NCBI RefSeq assembly: GCF_003385215.1
Contig: NZ_PQHW01000029.1
Span: 1 to 64,000 of the forward strand
Reading direction: 5' to 3'
Length of the DNA: 64,000 nucleotides
From: Amycolatopsis thermalba
GTDB taxonomy: Bacteria; Actinomycetota; Actinomycetes; Mycobacteriales; Pseudonocardiaceae
The position numbers were made by a program, and so were the translations under genes. Each line of letters begins with the position of its first letter. Within the stretch, counting starts at the first letter, position 1. The notes beneath the pieces are model-generated. The model saw only the letters and a program-made list of their open reading frames with translations. It was not told where the DNA came from and searched no databases. This document shows positions 40,218 through 48,939 of the stretch, piece after piece.

Positions 40218-41711
40218 ATGGACCTGTCCAACCTGTGGGCGGGCTTCGGCACCGCGCTGACCCCGTCGCACCTGATGTTCGCCGCGATCGGTGTCCTGCT
40301 GGGCACCGCGATCGGCGTGCTGCCGGGCATCGGACCGGCGATGGCGGTGGCCCTGCTGCTGCCGGTGACCTACGGCCTCGACCCGACCGCGGCGTTCATC
40401 ATGTTCGCCGGCATCTACTACGGCGGCATGTTCGGCGGCTCGACCACGTCGATCCTGCTGAACACGCCGGGGGAGAGCGCGGCGGTGGTCACCGCGATCG
40501 AGGGCAATCCCATGGCGCGCAAGGGCCGCGGCCCGCAGGCGCTGGCCGCGGCGGCGATCGGGCACTTCACCGGCGGCATCCTCGGCACGATCGCGCTGGT
40601 GCTGCTCGCACCGCTGATCGCCGGCCTGGCCGTGGACATCGGCGCGCCGGACTACTTCGCGATCATGGTGTTGTCGTTCGTCGCGGTCACCTCGGTGCTG
40701 GGCAAGTCCCGGGTCCGCGGGTACGCGTCGCTGCTCATCGGGTTGACGATCGGCCTGGTCGGGCTCGACGAGATGACCGGGCAGTCGCGGCTGACGTTCG
40801 GTGCGCTGCACCTGGCGGACGGCATCGACGTGGTGATCGTCGCGGTCGGACTGTTCGCCGTCGGCGAGTCGCTGTGGGTCGCGGCGCACCTGCGCCACAA
40901 CCAGTCCGAGGCGATCCCGGTCGGGCGGCCCTGGCTGTCCCGGTCGGACCTGCGGCGGACGTGGAAGCCGTGGCTGCGCGGGCCGGTGATCGGGTTCCCG
41001 TTCGGCGCGATCCCGGCCGGTGGCGCGGAAATCCCGACGTTCCTGTCGTACGTGACCGAGAAGCGCCTGTCGCGCCGGCCGGAGGAGTTCGGCAAGGGTG
41101 CGATCGAGGGCGTCGCCGGCCCGGAGTCGACGGCGAGCGCGTCGGCGGCGGGCACGCTGGTGTCGATGCTGACGCTGGGCCTGCCGACCACGGCGGTCGC
41201 CGCGGTGATGCTGGCGGCGTTCCAGCAGTACGGCATCCAGCCCGGGCCGCTGCTGTTCCAGCGCGAGTCCGCGCTGGTGTGGGCGCTGATCGCGAGCCTG
41301 TTCATCGGGCTGGTGCTGTTGCTGCTGATCAACCTGCCGATGGCGCCGGTGTGGGCGAAGCTGCTGCGGATCCCGCGGCCGTACCTGTACGCCGGGATCC
41401 TGTTCTTCGCCAGCGTCGGGGCCTACGCGGTCAGCGGGTCGGTGATCGACCTGATCCTGCTGTACGTGATCGGCGTGATCGGGTTCGCCATGCGGCGCTT
41501 CGGGTTGCCGGTGCTGCCCGCGATCATCGGGGTCATCCTCGGCCCGGCGGCGGAGCAGCAGATGCGGCGGGCGCTGCAGATCAGCGACGGCGACCTGACC
41601 GGGCTGGTGAACTCGCCGCTGGCGATCGCGGTGTACGTGCTGGTGGCGGTGCTGCTGGCGTGGCCGCTGGCGCGCAAGCTGGTGCGGCGCAAGGAACCGG
41701 CGAAGGTGTGA
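40218..41711 (+). CDS. tctA: Tripartite tricarboxylate transporter large membrane subunit
   Basis: A 497-residue membrane protein with about 12 helices and the family signatures [72 protein letters not shown] and [27 protein letters not shown]. TctA is the translocating subunit of the sodium- or proton-driven tricarboxylate carrier. It starts three bases after tctB, and a strong hairpin follows it. Confidence 0.95.
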   Translation: MDLSNLWAGFGTALTPSHLMFAAIGVLLGTAIGVLPGIGPAMAVALLLPVTYGLDPTAAFIMFAGIYYGGMFGGSTTSILLNTPGESAAVVTAIEGNPMARKGRGPQALAAAAIGHFTGGILGTIALVLLAPLIAGLAVDIGAPDYFAIMVLSFVAVTSVLGKSRVRGYASLLIGLTIGLVGLDEMTGQSRLTFGALHLADGIDVVIVAVGLFAVGESLWVAAHLRHNQSEAIPVGRPWLSRSDLRRTWKPWLRGPVIGFPFGAIPAGGAEIPTFLSYVTEKRLSRRPEEFGKGAIEGVAGPESTASASAAGTLVSMLTLGLPTTAVAAVMLAAFQQYGIQPGPLLFQRESALVWALIASLFIGLVLLLLINLPMAPVWAKLLRIPRPYLYAGILFFASVGAYAVSGSVIDLILLYVIGVIGFAMRRFGLPVLPAIIGVILGPAAEQQMRRALQISDGDLTGLVNSPLAIAVYVLVAVLLAWPLARKLVRRKEPAKV

Positions 41712-41715
41712 GTGC

Positions 41716-41753
41716 GAAGAGGGCGGCCGCGGGTGGATGCGGCCGCCCTCTTC
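41716..41753. terminator. Bidirectional hairpin terminator after tctA
   Basis: GAAGAGGGCGGCCGC (41716-41730) is perfectly complementary to GCGGCCGCCCTCTTC (41739-41753) over an 8-base loop, followed by CTTTGT. It separates tctA from the convergent remnant gene. Confidence 0.9.
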
Positions 41754-41758
41754 CTTTG

Positions 41759-42048
41759 TCAGCTGTGGTTCTGCCCCGGCGGTGCACCGGGGATCGGCTT
41801 GACGATGAGCGCGTCGTCGGGGACGCGCTCGCCGGACGGGTTCGGCGTGAAGACGGCTTCGGCCACTTCCGCGCGACCCGCTCGGCGGCGGTGAAGCAGG
41901 GTGCGTCCCGCCACGACGCCACGGCGGTGATGGTGGTGTCCGGGAGTGCCCCGGTGCGGATGGCTGCTGCACGTGGCGCCGATCGCACCCACCTCGGGGA
42001 CGAAGCGGGCGGGCCGGGCAGGAGCGAGCGGAGTGCGGTCGTGGTCAT
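41759..42048 (-). pseudogene. Broken carboxymuconolactone decarboxylase-like gene
   Basis: GGGAAGGG and ATG at 42048 open MTTTALRSLLPG. Further on VASWRDAPCFTAAERVAR matches the carboxymuconolactone decarboxylase/AhpD family, but the catalytic CxxC segment before it is missing. After it the sense moves by one frame to AEAVFTPNPSGERVPDDALIV and a stop at 41759. An internal deletion and a frameshift make the product non-functional. It is divergent from a TetR/NmrA pair that may once have regulated it. Confidence 0.6.
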
Positions 42049-42195
42049 CGGTTCCCTTCCCGAGGGTTGTGAAAAGTCGACGACGTGGCGGGCCGAGATG
42101 TGAGGTGCCAGACTTTGTGGCCACCGCCAGGTCATTCTGGGGCACTCATGACCCATAACGGCTAACATGTCATCTGTTTTGGTGCGTCAGACTGC

Positions 42196-42208
42196 TATAC
42201 TGAGTCGG
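42196..42208 (+). promoter_or_regulatory. Leaderless-type promoter of the TetR gene
   Basis: TATACT at 42196-42201 is a good -10 box, and the GTG start codon begins six bases after it, where the transcript would start. No RBS is present, so the mRNA is probably leaderless. The -35 is weak. Confidence 0.5.
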
Positions 42209-42810
42209 TGACGAGCGTAACTGGAGTCCGTGGCCGTACGCGGCGTGCGATCCTCGCCGCCGCCGCGTCCGTGCTGTCGCGTCGGCGTGATGCCTCCCTC
42301 GCGGACATCGCAGCGGCGGCGGACGTCGGTCGCAGTACCGTTCAGCGGTACTTCCCGGACCGCGACACGCTGGTGTCCGAGGTCATCGCGGACTGCCTGC
42401 GGCTGCTCGATGAAGCGCTGAAGGACGCGCGGATCGAGCAAGGGCCGGCTCGGGATGCGTTGCGCCGGCTGGTGACCGCCATGCTCGACGTCGGGGATCA
42501 GGTGTTGTTCCTGTACGGCGACGCGCGGATCCGCGAGGTGATCGCGGTCCAGGACGAACCGGATCCGGCGGCCGAGGAAGTCGATCGCCTGATCAGGCGT
42601 GGCCAGGCCGAGGGCATTTTGGACGCCGAGGTGAGCTGTGACTGGATCGAACACGTGCTGTGGGCTCATGTGGCTGCGGGGTGCACGGCGATCAGCGAGG
42701 GGAAGCTGCCGCGCCACGGCGCTTCCGAGTGGGTTATCCGCACGCTGGAGAACGGCATCGGGGCTCGACACGCGGCCCCGGCCGATGTTTCGAAGGGTGA
42801 TGATTCATGA
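42208..42810 (+). CDS. TetR family regulator
   Basis: A 200-residue TetR protein with helix-turn-helix ASLADIAAAADVGRSTVQRYFPDRDTLVSEV. It begins with a GTG directly after a -10 box. Its stop overlaps the start of the NmrA-like gene, so both form one unit. The probable targets are that gene and the broken decarboxylase-like gene on the other side. Confidence 0.9.
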   Translation: MTSVTGVRGRTRRAILAAAASVLSRRRDASLADIAAAADVGRSTVQRYFPDRDTLVSEVIADCLRLLDEALKDARIEQGPARDALRRLVTAMLDVGDQVLFLYGDARIREVIAVQDEPDPAAEEVDRLIRRGQAEGILDAEVSCDWIEHVLWAHVAAGCTAISEGKLPRHGASEWVIRTLENGIGARHAAPADVSKGDDS

Positions 42811-43673
42811 CCATTCTGGTGACCGGAGCGACCGGCAACGTCGGGCGGAACGTCGTCCGGCAGCTCGCCGACCGGGGGCACGATGTGCGAGCCCTGACCC
42901 GCAGCCCGCGGCCGGGGATGTTCCCCGCGGGGATCCAGGTCTGCGAAGGCGATCTCACCCGCCCGGAGACCATGCGGGAGGCGCTGACGGACGTCACGGC
43001 GCTCTTTCTCTTTCCCGTGGCGGCGACCGCCGAGGAGGTGGTCGGCATGGCGAAGACGGCGGGAGTGCAGCGCATCGTGGTGCTGTCGTCGGGTGCGGTC
43101 ACGACGGGCTTCGACACCGACTTCCACCTGCCGGTGGAGCGGGCTGCCGAAGCCTCCGGGCTGGAGTGGACGCATGTGCGGCCAGGTGAGTTCGCGATGA
43201 ACAAGCTGGCTCTGTGGGGCCCGTCCATCCGCGCGGAGCGGGTGGTGCGCGACCCGCTCCCGGACGCCGCGTGGTTCCCGGTACATGAGCAGGACATCGC
43301 GGACGTGGCTGTCCTCGCGCTGACCGAGGACGGCCATGCCGGCCAGGCGTACACGCTCAACGGCCCCGAGCTGCTCACCCGCCGGCGCCAGGTGGAACTC
43401 ATCGCCCAGGCGTTGGGGGAGGAGATCCGCTTCGAAGTGGTGACTCCACAGCAGGCCCGCGAGCTCTACCTCGCGCAAGGCGGTTTCGCGGCGGAGAACG
43501 CCGACTTCCTGCTCGGTTTCGAGGACTACGGAGGCGACGAGTCGGACCCCGCGGAGATCGAGGCGTTCGATCCCTCGTCCCTCGGCCCCATGCCCACGGC
43601 CGAGGCCGTCACGGGAAGACCTGCCCGCACGTTCGCGCAGTGGGCCGGCGACCACGCCGCCGATTTCCGCTGA
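42807..43673 (+). CDS. NmrA-like NAD(P)-binding protein
   Basis: A 288-residue atypical SDR with GATGNVGRNVVRQLADRG at the N-terminus, LTRSPRPG and a substrate domain (WTHVRPGEFAMNKLALWG, YTLNGPELLTRRRQVELIAQAL). The classical YxxxK is absent, as in NmrA, QorB and related sensors. It may act as a redox sensor or quinone reductase. It is translationally coupled to the upstream TetR gene. Confidence 0.88.
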   Translation: MTILVTGATGNVGRNVVRQLADRGHDVRALTRSPRPGMFPAGIQVCEGDLTRPETMREALTDVTALFLFPVAATAEEVVGMAKTAGVQRIVVLSSGAVTTGFDTDFHLPVERAAEASGLEWTHVRPGEFAMNKLALWGPSIRAERVVRDPLPDAAWFPVHEQDIADVAVLALTEDGHAGQAYTLNGPELLTRRRQVELIAQALGEEIRFEVVTPQQARELYLAQGGFAAENADFLLGFEDYGGDESDPAEIEAFDPSSLGPMPTAEAVTGRPARTFAQWAGDHAADFR

Positions 43674-43815
43674 CGTTGCCAACGGCAAGGTCGAACGTTT
43701 CCCCCTGCTCGACCGGGCGTGCACCTCGGAAAGCAACGACCCCAGCAGTTCCGTGCGATACCGCGTACCGCGGCCTCGTCGACCCGGCCACCCAGCCCAT
43801 CTGGCTTTGAGCGCG

Positions 43816-44670
43816 CTAGGGGCGTAGCCGGGCGACCTTGCCGATTTCGAGCGCGACGTGCACCTCGCCGTCGGGTGTGCGGGTCAGGCCGTGGGGTTCG
43901 GAGCCCGGGGTGGGCAGCGGGTGGTGCTCGAACTCGCCGTCGGCGGTCACGTGGCCGATCCGGCCCGCGCCCCATTCGGTGAACCAGCAACCGCTTTCCC
44001 CGTCCGGGACGATCGCGTGCGGGCGGGCTTCGCGATCCGGCAGCGGGAATTCGGTGATCTCGCCGTCCGGGGTGAGGCGGCCGATCTGGCCGGCGCCGAT
44101 CTCGACGAACCACACCGCGTGATCGTCGGCGGTGATGCCGACCGGCGCGGCCTTCTCGGTGGGCAGGGCGAAGTGAGTGACCCCGCCGTCGGTGGTGAGA
44201 CGCGTGATGGTGTCGGCCTGGTTGAGGGTCACCCACAGGGCGCCGTCGGGGCCGGTGACGATCGCGGACGGGTAGGAACCGCTCGTGCCCAGGGGGAATT
44301 CGGTGAGTTCGCCGTCGTCGAGGCGGCCGATGCGGTCGGTGTTCATCTCGGTGAACCACAGCGCGCCGTCCGGGCCGGCGGTGATCCCGTACGGCCCGCA
44401 GTCCGCGGGGAGCTCGACGGAGGTCGCGGTGCCGTCGGTGGTGATCCGGCCGATGCGGTGGTCGCGCAAGCGGCTGAACCACAGCGCGCCGTCCGGGCCG
44501 GGGGTGATGACGGCCGGGCCGCATCCGGGGTCGAGGTCGAAAAGCGTGGTGTCGTCGGCGATCCGCGCGATGTGACCACTGTGGACCAGCGTGACCCACA
44601 GGGCGCCGTCCGGGCCGGCGGTGATCTCGTAGGGGCCCTTGCCCGGGACGCGGTGTTCCTCGATCTGCAC
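43816..44670 (-). CDS. vgb: Virginiamycin B lyase-like protein
   Basis: A 284-residue seven-bladed propeller. Each blade carries the repeat GITAGPDGALWFTE or a variant of it, as in Vgb, which opens streptogramin B antibiotics by an elimination that needs magnesium. The GTG at 44670 has a perfect AAGGAGG seven bases upstream. A divergent TetR gene starts 44 bp away and a palindrome lies between them. Length and blade motifs fit Vgb (about 295 residues). Many actinobacterial homologues have not been tested, so resistance is an inference from family. Confidence 0.85.
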   Translation of the reverse strand: MQIEEHRVPGKGPYEITAGPDGALWVTLVHSGHIARIADDTTLFDLDPGCGPAVITPGPDGALWFSRLRDHRIGRITTDGTATSVELPADCGPYGITAGPDGALWFTEMNTDRIGRLDDGELTEFPLGTSGSYPSAIVTGPDGALWVTLNQADTITRLTTDGGVTHFALPTEKAAPVGITADDHAVWFVEIGAGQIGRLTPDGEITEFPLPDREARPHAIVPDGESGCWFTEWGAGRIGHVTADGEFEHHPLPTPGSEPHGLTRTPDGEVHVALEIGKVARLRP

Positions 44671-44681
44671 GCGTTGCCTCC

Positions 44682-44705
44682 TTAACGCGACGGTTGTCGC
44701 GCTAA
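44682..44705. promoter_or_regulatory. TetR operator candidate between vgb and tetR
   Basis: TTAACGCGAC (44682-44691) and GTCGCGCTAA (44696-44705) form an inverted repeat with one mismatch around a 4-base centre. It lies midway between the divergent genes, so one repressor dimer pair could shut off both. Confidence 0.7.
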
Positions 44706-44714
44706 GATGCTGGC

Positions 44715-45344
44715 ATGACCGACTCGGCATCCGCAAGTGGTTTGCGCCGGCCCGGTGGCCGCACCGCCCGCACTCGTGCGCGGGTGCTCGACGCCGTGAC
44801 GTCCCTGCTGGTCGAGGCGGGGTTCGACGGGCTGAGCATCGACGCGGTGGCGGAGCGGTCGGGGGTGCACCGGGCCACGGTGTACCGGCGGTGGCGGGAC
44901 GTGGGCGGGCTGCTGGCGGACGTGTTCGACGCGGCCGCGGGGGACGACTGGGCGCCGGCCGACACGGGTTCGCTGGTCGGTGACCTGGTGGCGCTGAACC
45001 GGGAGGTCTTCGCGTCGTTGCGGGAGTCGTCGTCGGTGACGCGGGCGTTGATCGCGGCGTCGTTCCGGTCCGCGCCGGCCGCGGCGGCGTTGCAGGCGTT
45101 CTGGCGGGACCGGTACCGGCGGTGCGAAGTGGTGGTCTCGCGCGCGCGGGCGCGTGGCGAGATCGCGGGCCCGGTGGACGCCCAGCGGCTGCTGGTGGCC
45201 GCGACGGCGCCGCTTTACCACCGGCTCGTCCTGATGGGTGAATCGCCGCGGGAGGAATTGGCCGAACAGGCCGCGCGGGACGCGGCCTGCTCGGTCTCAC
45301 CGTTTTTGACGGCCTCCGGTCACCAGGCTCGTCCGACGGTGTAG
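44715..45344 (+). CDS. TetR family regulator of vgb
   Basis: A 209-residue TetR protein with helix-turn-helix GLSIDAVAERSGVHRATVYRRWRDVGGLLADV and a TetR_C-type ligand domain of the class with DRYRRCEVVVSRARARGEI. It is divergent from vgb and very likely its repressor. Its 3' end overlaps the end of the convergent NlpC/P60 gene by 25 bases. Confidence 0.9.
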   Translation: MTDSASASGLRRPGGRTARTRARVLDAVTSLLVEAGFDGLSIDAVAERSGVHRATVYRRWRDVGGLLADVFDAAAGDDWAPADTGSLVGDLVALNREVFASLRESSSVTRALIAASFRSAPAAAALQAFWRDRYRRCEVVVSRARARGEIAGPVDAQRLLVAATAPLYHRLVLMGESPREELAEQAARDAACSVSPFLTASGHQARPTV

Positions 45345-45772
45345 GAGCTGGTCCAGATGTTCTGCAGGCGGACCACGTCGCCGGATTCGGGGGCGGCCCA
45401 GATCTTGTTGTTCCCGGCGTAGATCCCCACGTGGTAGACCTTGCCGCGGCTGGCGAAGAACACCAGGTCACCGGGTCGCATGTCCGATTTGGACACGCTG
45501 CGCACGGCGGCCCGCTGGGCGCGGGAGGTGCGGGGCAGATCGATTCCGACCTGCTTGTGGGCGTACTGCGTCAGTCCCGAGCAGTCGAACCCGCCCGGAG
45601 CCTCGCCGCCCGTCCGATAAGGACTCCCGGCCTGCCGCGCGGCAGCCTGCACGATGCGATCACCGGTGGAGAGCTGGGCCGCGCCGGCGGGCGCGGTGAG
45701 CCCCAGCAGGGCCGCGGTCGCGACGGCGCAGGTGATCGGGAAAGTGATCATCCTGCGTATTCGAGTGGGCAC
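45320..45772 (-). CDS. Secreted NlpC/P60 peptidase-like protein
   Basis: A 150-residue protein. A signal peptide (residues 1-32, ending APAGA/A) is followed by an NlpC/P60 domain with the nucleophile Cys64 in GGFDCSGLTQY and His114 in KVYHVGIYAG. The third catalytic position, usually His in the IHAP motif, is Ala126 (IWAAPESGD). The fold would cut cell-wall stem peptides outside the membrane; activity may be altered by that change. GGAGGGG stands eight bases before the GTG. No cell-wall binding domain is present. Confidence 0.9.
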   Translation of the reverse strand: MPTRIRRMITFPITCAVATAALLGLTAPAGAAQLSTGDRIVQAAARQAGSPYRTGGEAPGGFDCSGLTQYAHKQVGIDLPRTSRAQRAAVRSVSKSDMRPGDLVFFASRGKVYHVGIYAGNNKIWAAPESGDVVRLQNIWTSSYTVGRAW

Positions 45773-46027
45773 GGTATGAACCCCTCCTTCAGTCCTTGAA
45801 GGCATTTCGGTTCTGCTCTGGAACTGACTCACCGGCCGGGGCCAGAACCAGCAGCCGATTTCCCAGGGGCCCGATCACGAAACGATATACGCCCGAAGTG
45901 GTGAATTAAAACACCATCCACTTGCGGGGTGGCTTGGTTCTGTTTCTCGGATTTGGGTTCGGTTGCTTTCCGTGGCGGGCTTGTCACGGTCGGCTTGGGG
46001 TGGGCGGCTGATGGAGCACTCACAGCC
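45773..46027. other. Left part of a 714-bp region without genes (45773-46486)
   Basis: No supported gene lies between the NlpC/P60 gene and pxpC. The left part (45773-46027) is less GC-rich than the flanks and contains an AT-rich hairpin-like segment (AAGTGG at 45896 and CCACTT at 45918). The 23-bp array follows, then about 270 bases of looser repeats with the same gagtgg/ttcgtg words. Confidence 0.5.
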
Positions 46028-46212
46028 GCGCGAGTGGACAGTTGGTGGCCGCGTGAGTGGCCCGGTGGTGGCTGTGCGAGTGGCCCGTTGGTGCTCCGCG
46101 CGAGTGGTCCGCTGGCGGCTGTGCGAGTGGACCGGTGGTGGCCGCGCGAGTGGGCCGGTGGTGGCCGTGTGGATGGGCGGGTCGTGATCGTGTGAGTGGG
46201 CCGGTCGTGGCC
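46028..46212. repeat. Eight 23-bp tandem repeats
   Basis: Units start at 46028, 46051, 46074, 46098, 46121, 46144, 46167 and 46190; the third has one extra base. The consensus is GYGCGAGTGGNCCGGTGGTGGCC. Copies differ at three to six positions. It has no start codon with an RBS. The GCGAGT core resembles that of the arrays at 30-220. Confidence 0.85.
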
Positions 46213-46486
46213 ATGTGAAACGGCCACCCGTGGCCCCCACGAGCGGACCGTTCGTGCCGAAACGTGAAGGCGAGTGCGCACCTCGTGGCCCCCGAGGGGA
46301 TCGTTCGTCCCCCACGAGTGGACGCCTCGTGAGGTGATCAGTGGCCCTCTCGTCGGCAAAACGCGACGACTGGACCAGTGGTGACAGCACGACTGGACCA
46401 TCCATGCACCGATCGCCAGGCGGTCACCACCAGGCGCAGGCCCATCGCCACGAACAGCCCGCCTCCCCGGACAGCAACCAAACCCC

Positions 46487-47353
46487 TCAAACCCGCGCCG
46501 GTTCGAAGCGCACCAGTAGTCCGGGTCGTGCCTGGGCCGCTTTGTCGACATCCTCCGTCACCACCACCGCGATCACCGGGTAGCCGCCCGTCACCGGGTG
46601 GTCGGCGAGGAACAGCGTCGGCTTGCCGGACGGCGGTACCTGCACCGCCCCGGTGACCATCCCCTCGCTCACCAGCTCGCCGTGTCGCGCGCGCGGCAGC
46701 ACCGGGCCCTCCAACCGAATGCCGATCCGGTTGCTCTCCGACGTCACCGCGTACGGCTGTGCCAGCAGCGTCCGCAACGCCGACTCCGTGAACCAATCGT
46801 CCCGCGGGCCGGGCAGGATTCGCAGCGCCAGTTCGTCCGACGGGGGCGCCGCCACGGGCGTGAAGCGCGGCGGCGCCGGCGACGCGACAGCCGCACCCAG
46901 TGGCAGCACCATCCCCCGCCGCAAGGGATCCGGGCCCAGGCCGGACAACAGATCAGTCGCCCGGGAGCCGAGTACCGGCTCCACCGCGATGCCGCCCCGC
47001 ACCGCCACGTAACTGCGCATCCCGGTCGCCGGCCAGCCCAGCCGGAACTCGGCCCCGGCGGGCACCCGCAGCGCCGCGTTCATCGGCGCGCCCATCCGGT
47101 CGATCGTGATCGGGCACGGCGCGCCGGTCACCGCGATCGTCACCTCGGCGGTGGCCCGCGCCGCGAACCCGCCGAAGGTCACCTCGATCGCGGCCGCACC
47201 CTCACCGTTGCCCGCCAAGCGGTTCGCCAACCGCAGCGAGGCCCGGTCGGCGGCGCCGGACTCCGTCACGCCGATGTCGGCGTACCCGGGCCGGCCCAGG
47301 TCCTGCACGGTCGACAACGGACCGCTGTCGACGACCTCGAGCACGGCGGCCAT
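46487..47353 (-). CDS. pxpC: 5-oxoprolinase subunit C family protein (biotin-dependent carboxyltransferase)
   Basis: A 288-residue protein of the PxpC/KipA (AHS2) family: VVDSGPLSTVQDLGRPGYADIGVTESGAADRASLRLANRLAGN at the N-terminus is the family signature, and GEGMVTGAVQVPPSGKPTLFLADHPVTGGYPVIAVV-type motifs lie at the end (here SEGMVTGAVQVPPSG). With PxpA and PxpB it hydrolyses 5-oxoproline. Those genes normally sit directly beside it but are not found in the window. The ATG at 47353 gives the standard N-terminus. Confidence 0.9.
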   Translation of the reverse strand: MAAVLEVVDSGPLSTVQDLGRPGYADIGVTESGAADRASLRLANRLAGNGEGAAAIEVTFGGFAARATAEVTIAVTGAPCPITIDRMGAPMNAALRVPAGAEFRLGWPATGMRSYVAVRGGIAVEPVLGSRATDLLSGLGPDPLRRGMVLPLGAAVASPAPPRFTPVAAPPSDELALRILPGPRDDWFTESALRTLLAQPYAVTSESNRIGIRLEGPVLPRARHGELVSEGMVTGAVQVPPSGKPTLFLADHPVTGGYPVIAVVVTEDVDKAAQARPGLLVRFEPARV

Positions 47354-47441
47354 GACAACTCCGATTCGTTTCGGGTGCCGTGACCGTACTGATTGTTGAA
47401 CGATCCTGCAAGAGGAATCTGTGACAGAACAGCCCGAAATG

Positions 47442-47603
47442 TCAAAAACCGAACGGGTCGTCCTGTCTCCGCGAAGCCGGACGGCACCGCGGGCACGGCG
47501 CCTCCCGCGAGGTGATCAGCCCGGTCGCCGGATCGACGTCGGTCTCCAGGATCCAGCCGCCCGAGTCCCCGCACGTCCGGCAGAGGGTGCTCGTCTCAGC
47601 CAT
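47442..47603 (-). CDS. Small zinc-ribbon protein (53 aa)
   Basis: The frame encodes a protein with CRTC near the N-terminus and CPRC near the C-terminus, separated by 28 residues (GWILETDVDPATGLITSREAP), the layout of a single zinc ribbon. A weak AGG precedes the ATG. Such small ribbons accompany many actinobacterial regulatory genes. The partner is not known. Confidence 0.55.
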   Translation of the reverse strand: MAETSTLCRTCGDSGGWILETDVDPATGLITSREAPCPRCRPASRRQDDPFGF

Positions 47604-47770
47604 GTCAGCCTGCCCGTCTTCCCCCTCGATGGTCGTTGCCCCACCCGAGTGTGCGCCGTCGCACTGGCGGATCGGCGGCACCAGTCTGACCGTCCCGCGA
47701 GATCGAATCCGCAGGTCAGCGGGCCCGGTACGGCGGCACCACTGCGGTGCTGCGGAAGTCCACAACGGAC

Positions 47771-48691
47771 TCAGGAGACGTAGGCCTGCAGCCGCGCGGT
47801 GCGGGACTCCTCGCGCAGCTTGCCCAGCGTGCGCCGCTCGATCTGGCGGATCCGCTCCCGCGTGACGCCCAGCTCGCGGCCGACCTCCTCGAGCGTGCGC
47901 TGGCGGCCGTCGTCCAGACCGCAGCGCAGCCGGATCACCTGCTGCTCCCGCGGTTTCAGCGTGGACAGCAGCTCGTCGATCTCCCGCCGCAACACGTGGT
48001 ACGACGCGGGCACCCCGGGCCGCCCCGGGTGGCACAGCAGATCCGCGAGCACGCTGCTGCCGTCCGTGCCGACGGTCTGGTCCAGGCTGATCGGCTCCTC
48101 GTTGTAGGAGAGCAGCTCGATCACCTGGAACGGCGTCAGGCTCAGCTCCGCGGCGATGTCCGCGTGCCCCGGCTCCCGGCCCAGCCGCGTGGCCAGCTCA
48201 CGCCGCGCGGCCAGGACCCGGTTGACCTGCTCGGCCAGGTGCACCGGGATGCGGATGGTGCGGGACTGGTCGGCCAGCGCGCGGCTGATCGCCTGCCGGA
48301 TCCACCACGTGGCGTAGGTGGAGAACTTGAACCCGGGCGTGTAGTCGTACTTCTCCACGGCCCGGATCAGCCCGAGGTTGCCCTCCTGGATCAGGTCCAG
48401 CAGCGACATGCCGCGGCCGGTGTAGCGCTTGGCGATGCTCACCACCAGCCGCAGGTTCGCCTCCAGCAGGCGGTTCTTGGCCTCCCGGCCCTCCTCGGCG
48501 ATCGTGCGCAGGTCGGCGTGCCGTTGCGGGTCGAGCACCCGCGTGGTCGCGAGCACGTGCTGGGCGTAGAGCCCGGCCTCGATCCGCTTGGCGAGCGTGA
48601 CCTCCTCCTCGAGGGTCAGGAGGTCGGTCCGGCTGATGCCGTTGAGGTACGCCCGGACCGGATCGGCCGGCTCGAAGAGCGGTGGGGTCAC
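47771..48691 (-). CDS. RNA polymerase sigma factor, principal-like (group 2)
   Basis: A 306-residue sigma-70 protein with region 1.2 ([29 protein letters not shown]), region 2 ([45 protein letters not shown] and [31 protein letters not shown]), region 3 and region 4.2 ([20 protein letters not shown]). The long acidic N-terminus of the housekeeping factor is missing, so it is a non-essential HrdD/SigB-like group 2 factor. GGAGG lies nine bases before the GTG. It is divergent from the ESX locus. Confidence 0.93.
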   Translation of the reverse strand: MTPPLFEPADPVRAYLNGISRTDLLTLEEEVTLAKRIEAGLYAQHVLATTRVLDPQRHADLRTIAEEGREAKNRLLEANLRLVVSIAKRYTGRGMSLLDLIQEGNLGLIRAVEKYDYTPGFKFSTYATWWIRQAISRALADQSRTIRIPVHLAEQVNRVLAARRELATRLGREPGHADIAAELSLTPFQVIELLSYNEEPISLDQTVGTDGSSVLADLLCHPGRPGVPASYHVLRREIDELLSTLKPREQQVIRLRCGLDDGRQRTLEEVGRELGVTRERIRQIERRTLGKLREESRTARLQAYVS

Positions 48692-48758
48692 CTGCCGTTG
48701 CCTCCGACGAGCCAGGGGAGTCTGGTACGCCTAACAGAGTGGCCGACCGCCCTGGCAC

Positions 48759-48785
48759 GGAACCGACAGCCCGGCGAGGTGCGTC
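48759..48785 (+). promoter_or_regulatory. ECF-type promoter candidate before eccE
   Basis: GGAAC (48759-48763) and CGTC (48782-48785) are separated by 18 bases in the region between the divergent sigma factor and eccE. This resembles extracytoplasmic-function sigma promoters, although the distance to the eccE start (about 150 bp) is long. Weak support. Confidence 0.25.
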
Positions 48786-48939
48786 GAAGGGAAAAAGGCC
48801 AGGTCATGGGAAACCCGGCCGCGCGCGAGTGCGGTACGGTGCGGGTCGGCTACGGGTCCGCCGTGAGCGCCGCGGATTTTCGTGCGGTGATCATGGCCGG
48901 GTCCGGCGATATCGTTGGCTGGTGGAAGGGGCTCCGCAG

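Noticed and set aside
39270-41972. A 900-codon minus-strand open frame opposite tctCBA
   Set aside because: It is Arg/His/Gln-rich, has no start signal and crosses a strong terminator. The plus-strand tct genes have full family matches.
43674-43815. Small gene between the NmrA-like gene and vgb
   Set aside because: Both strands have short frames only, without an RBS or coding bias.
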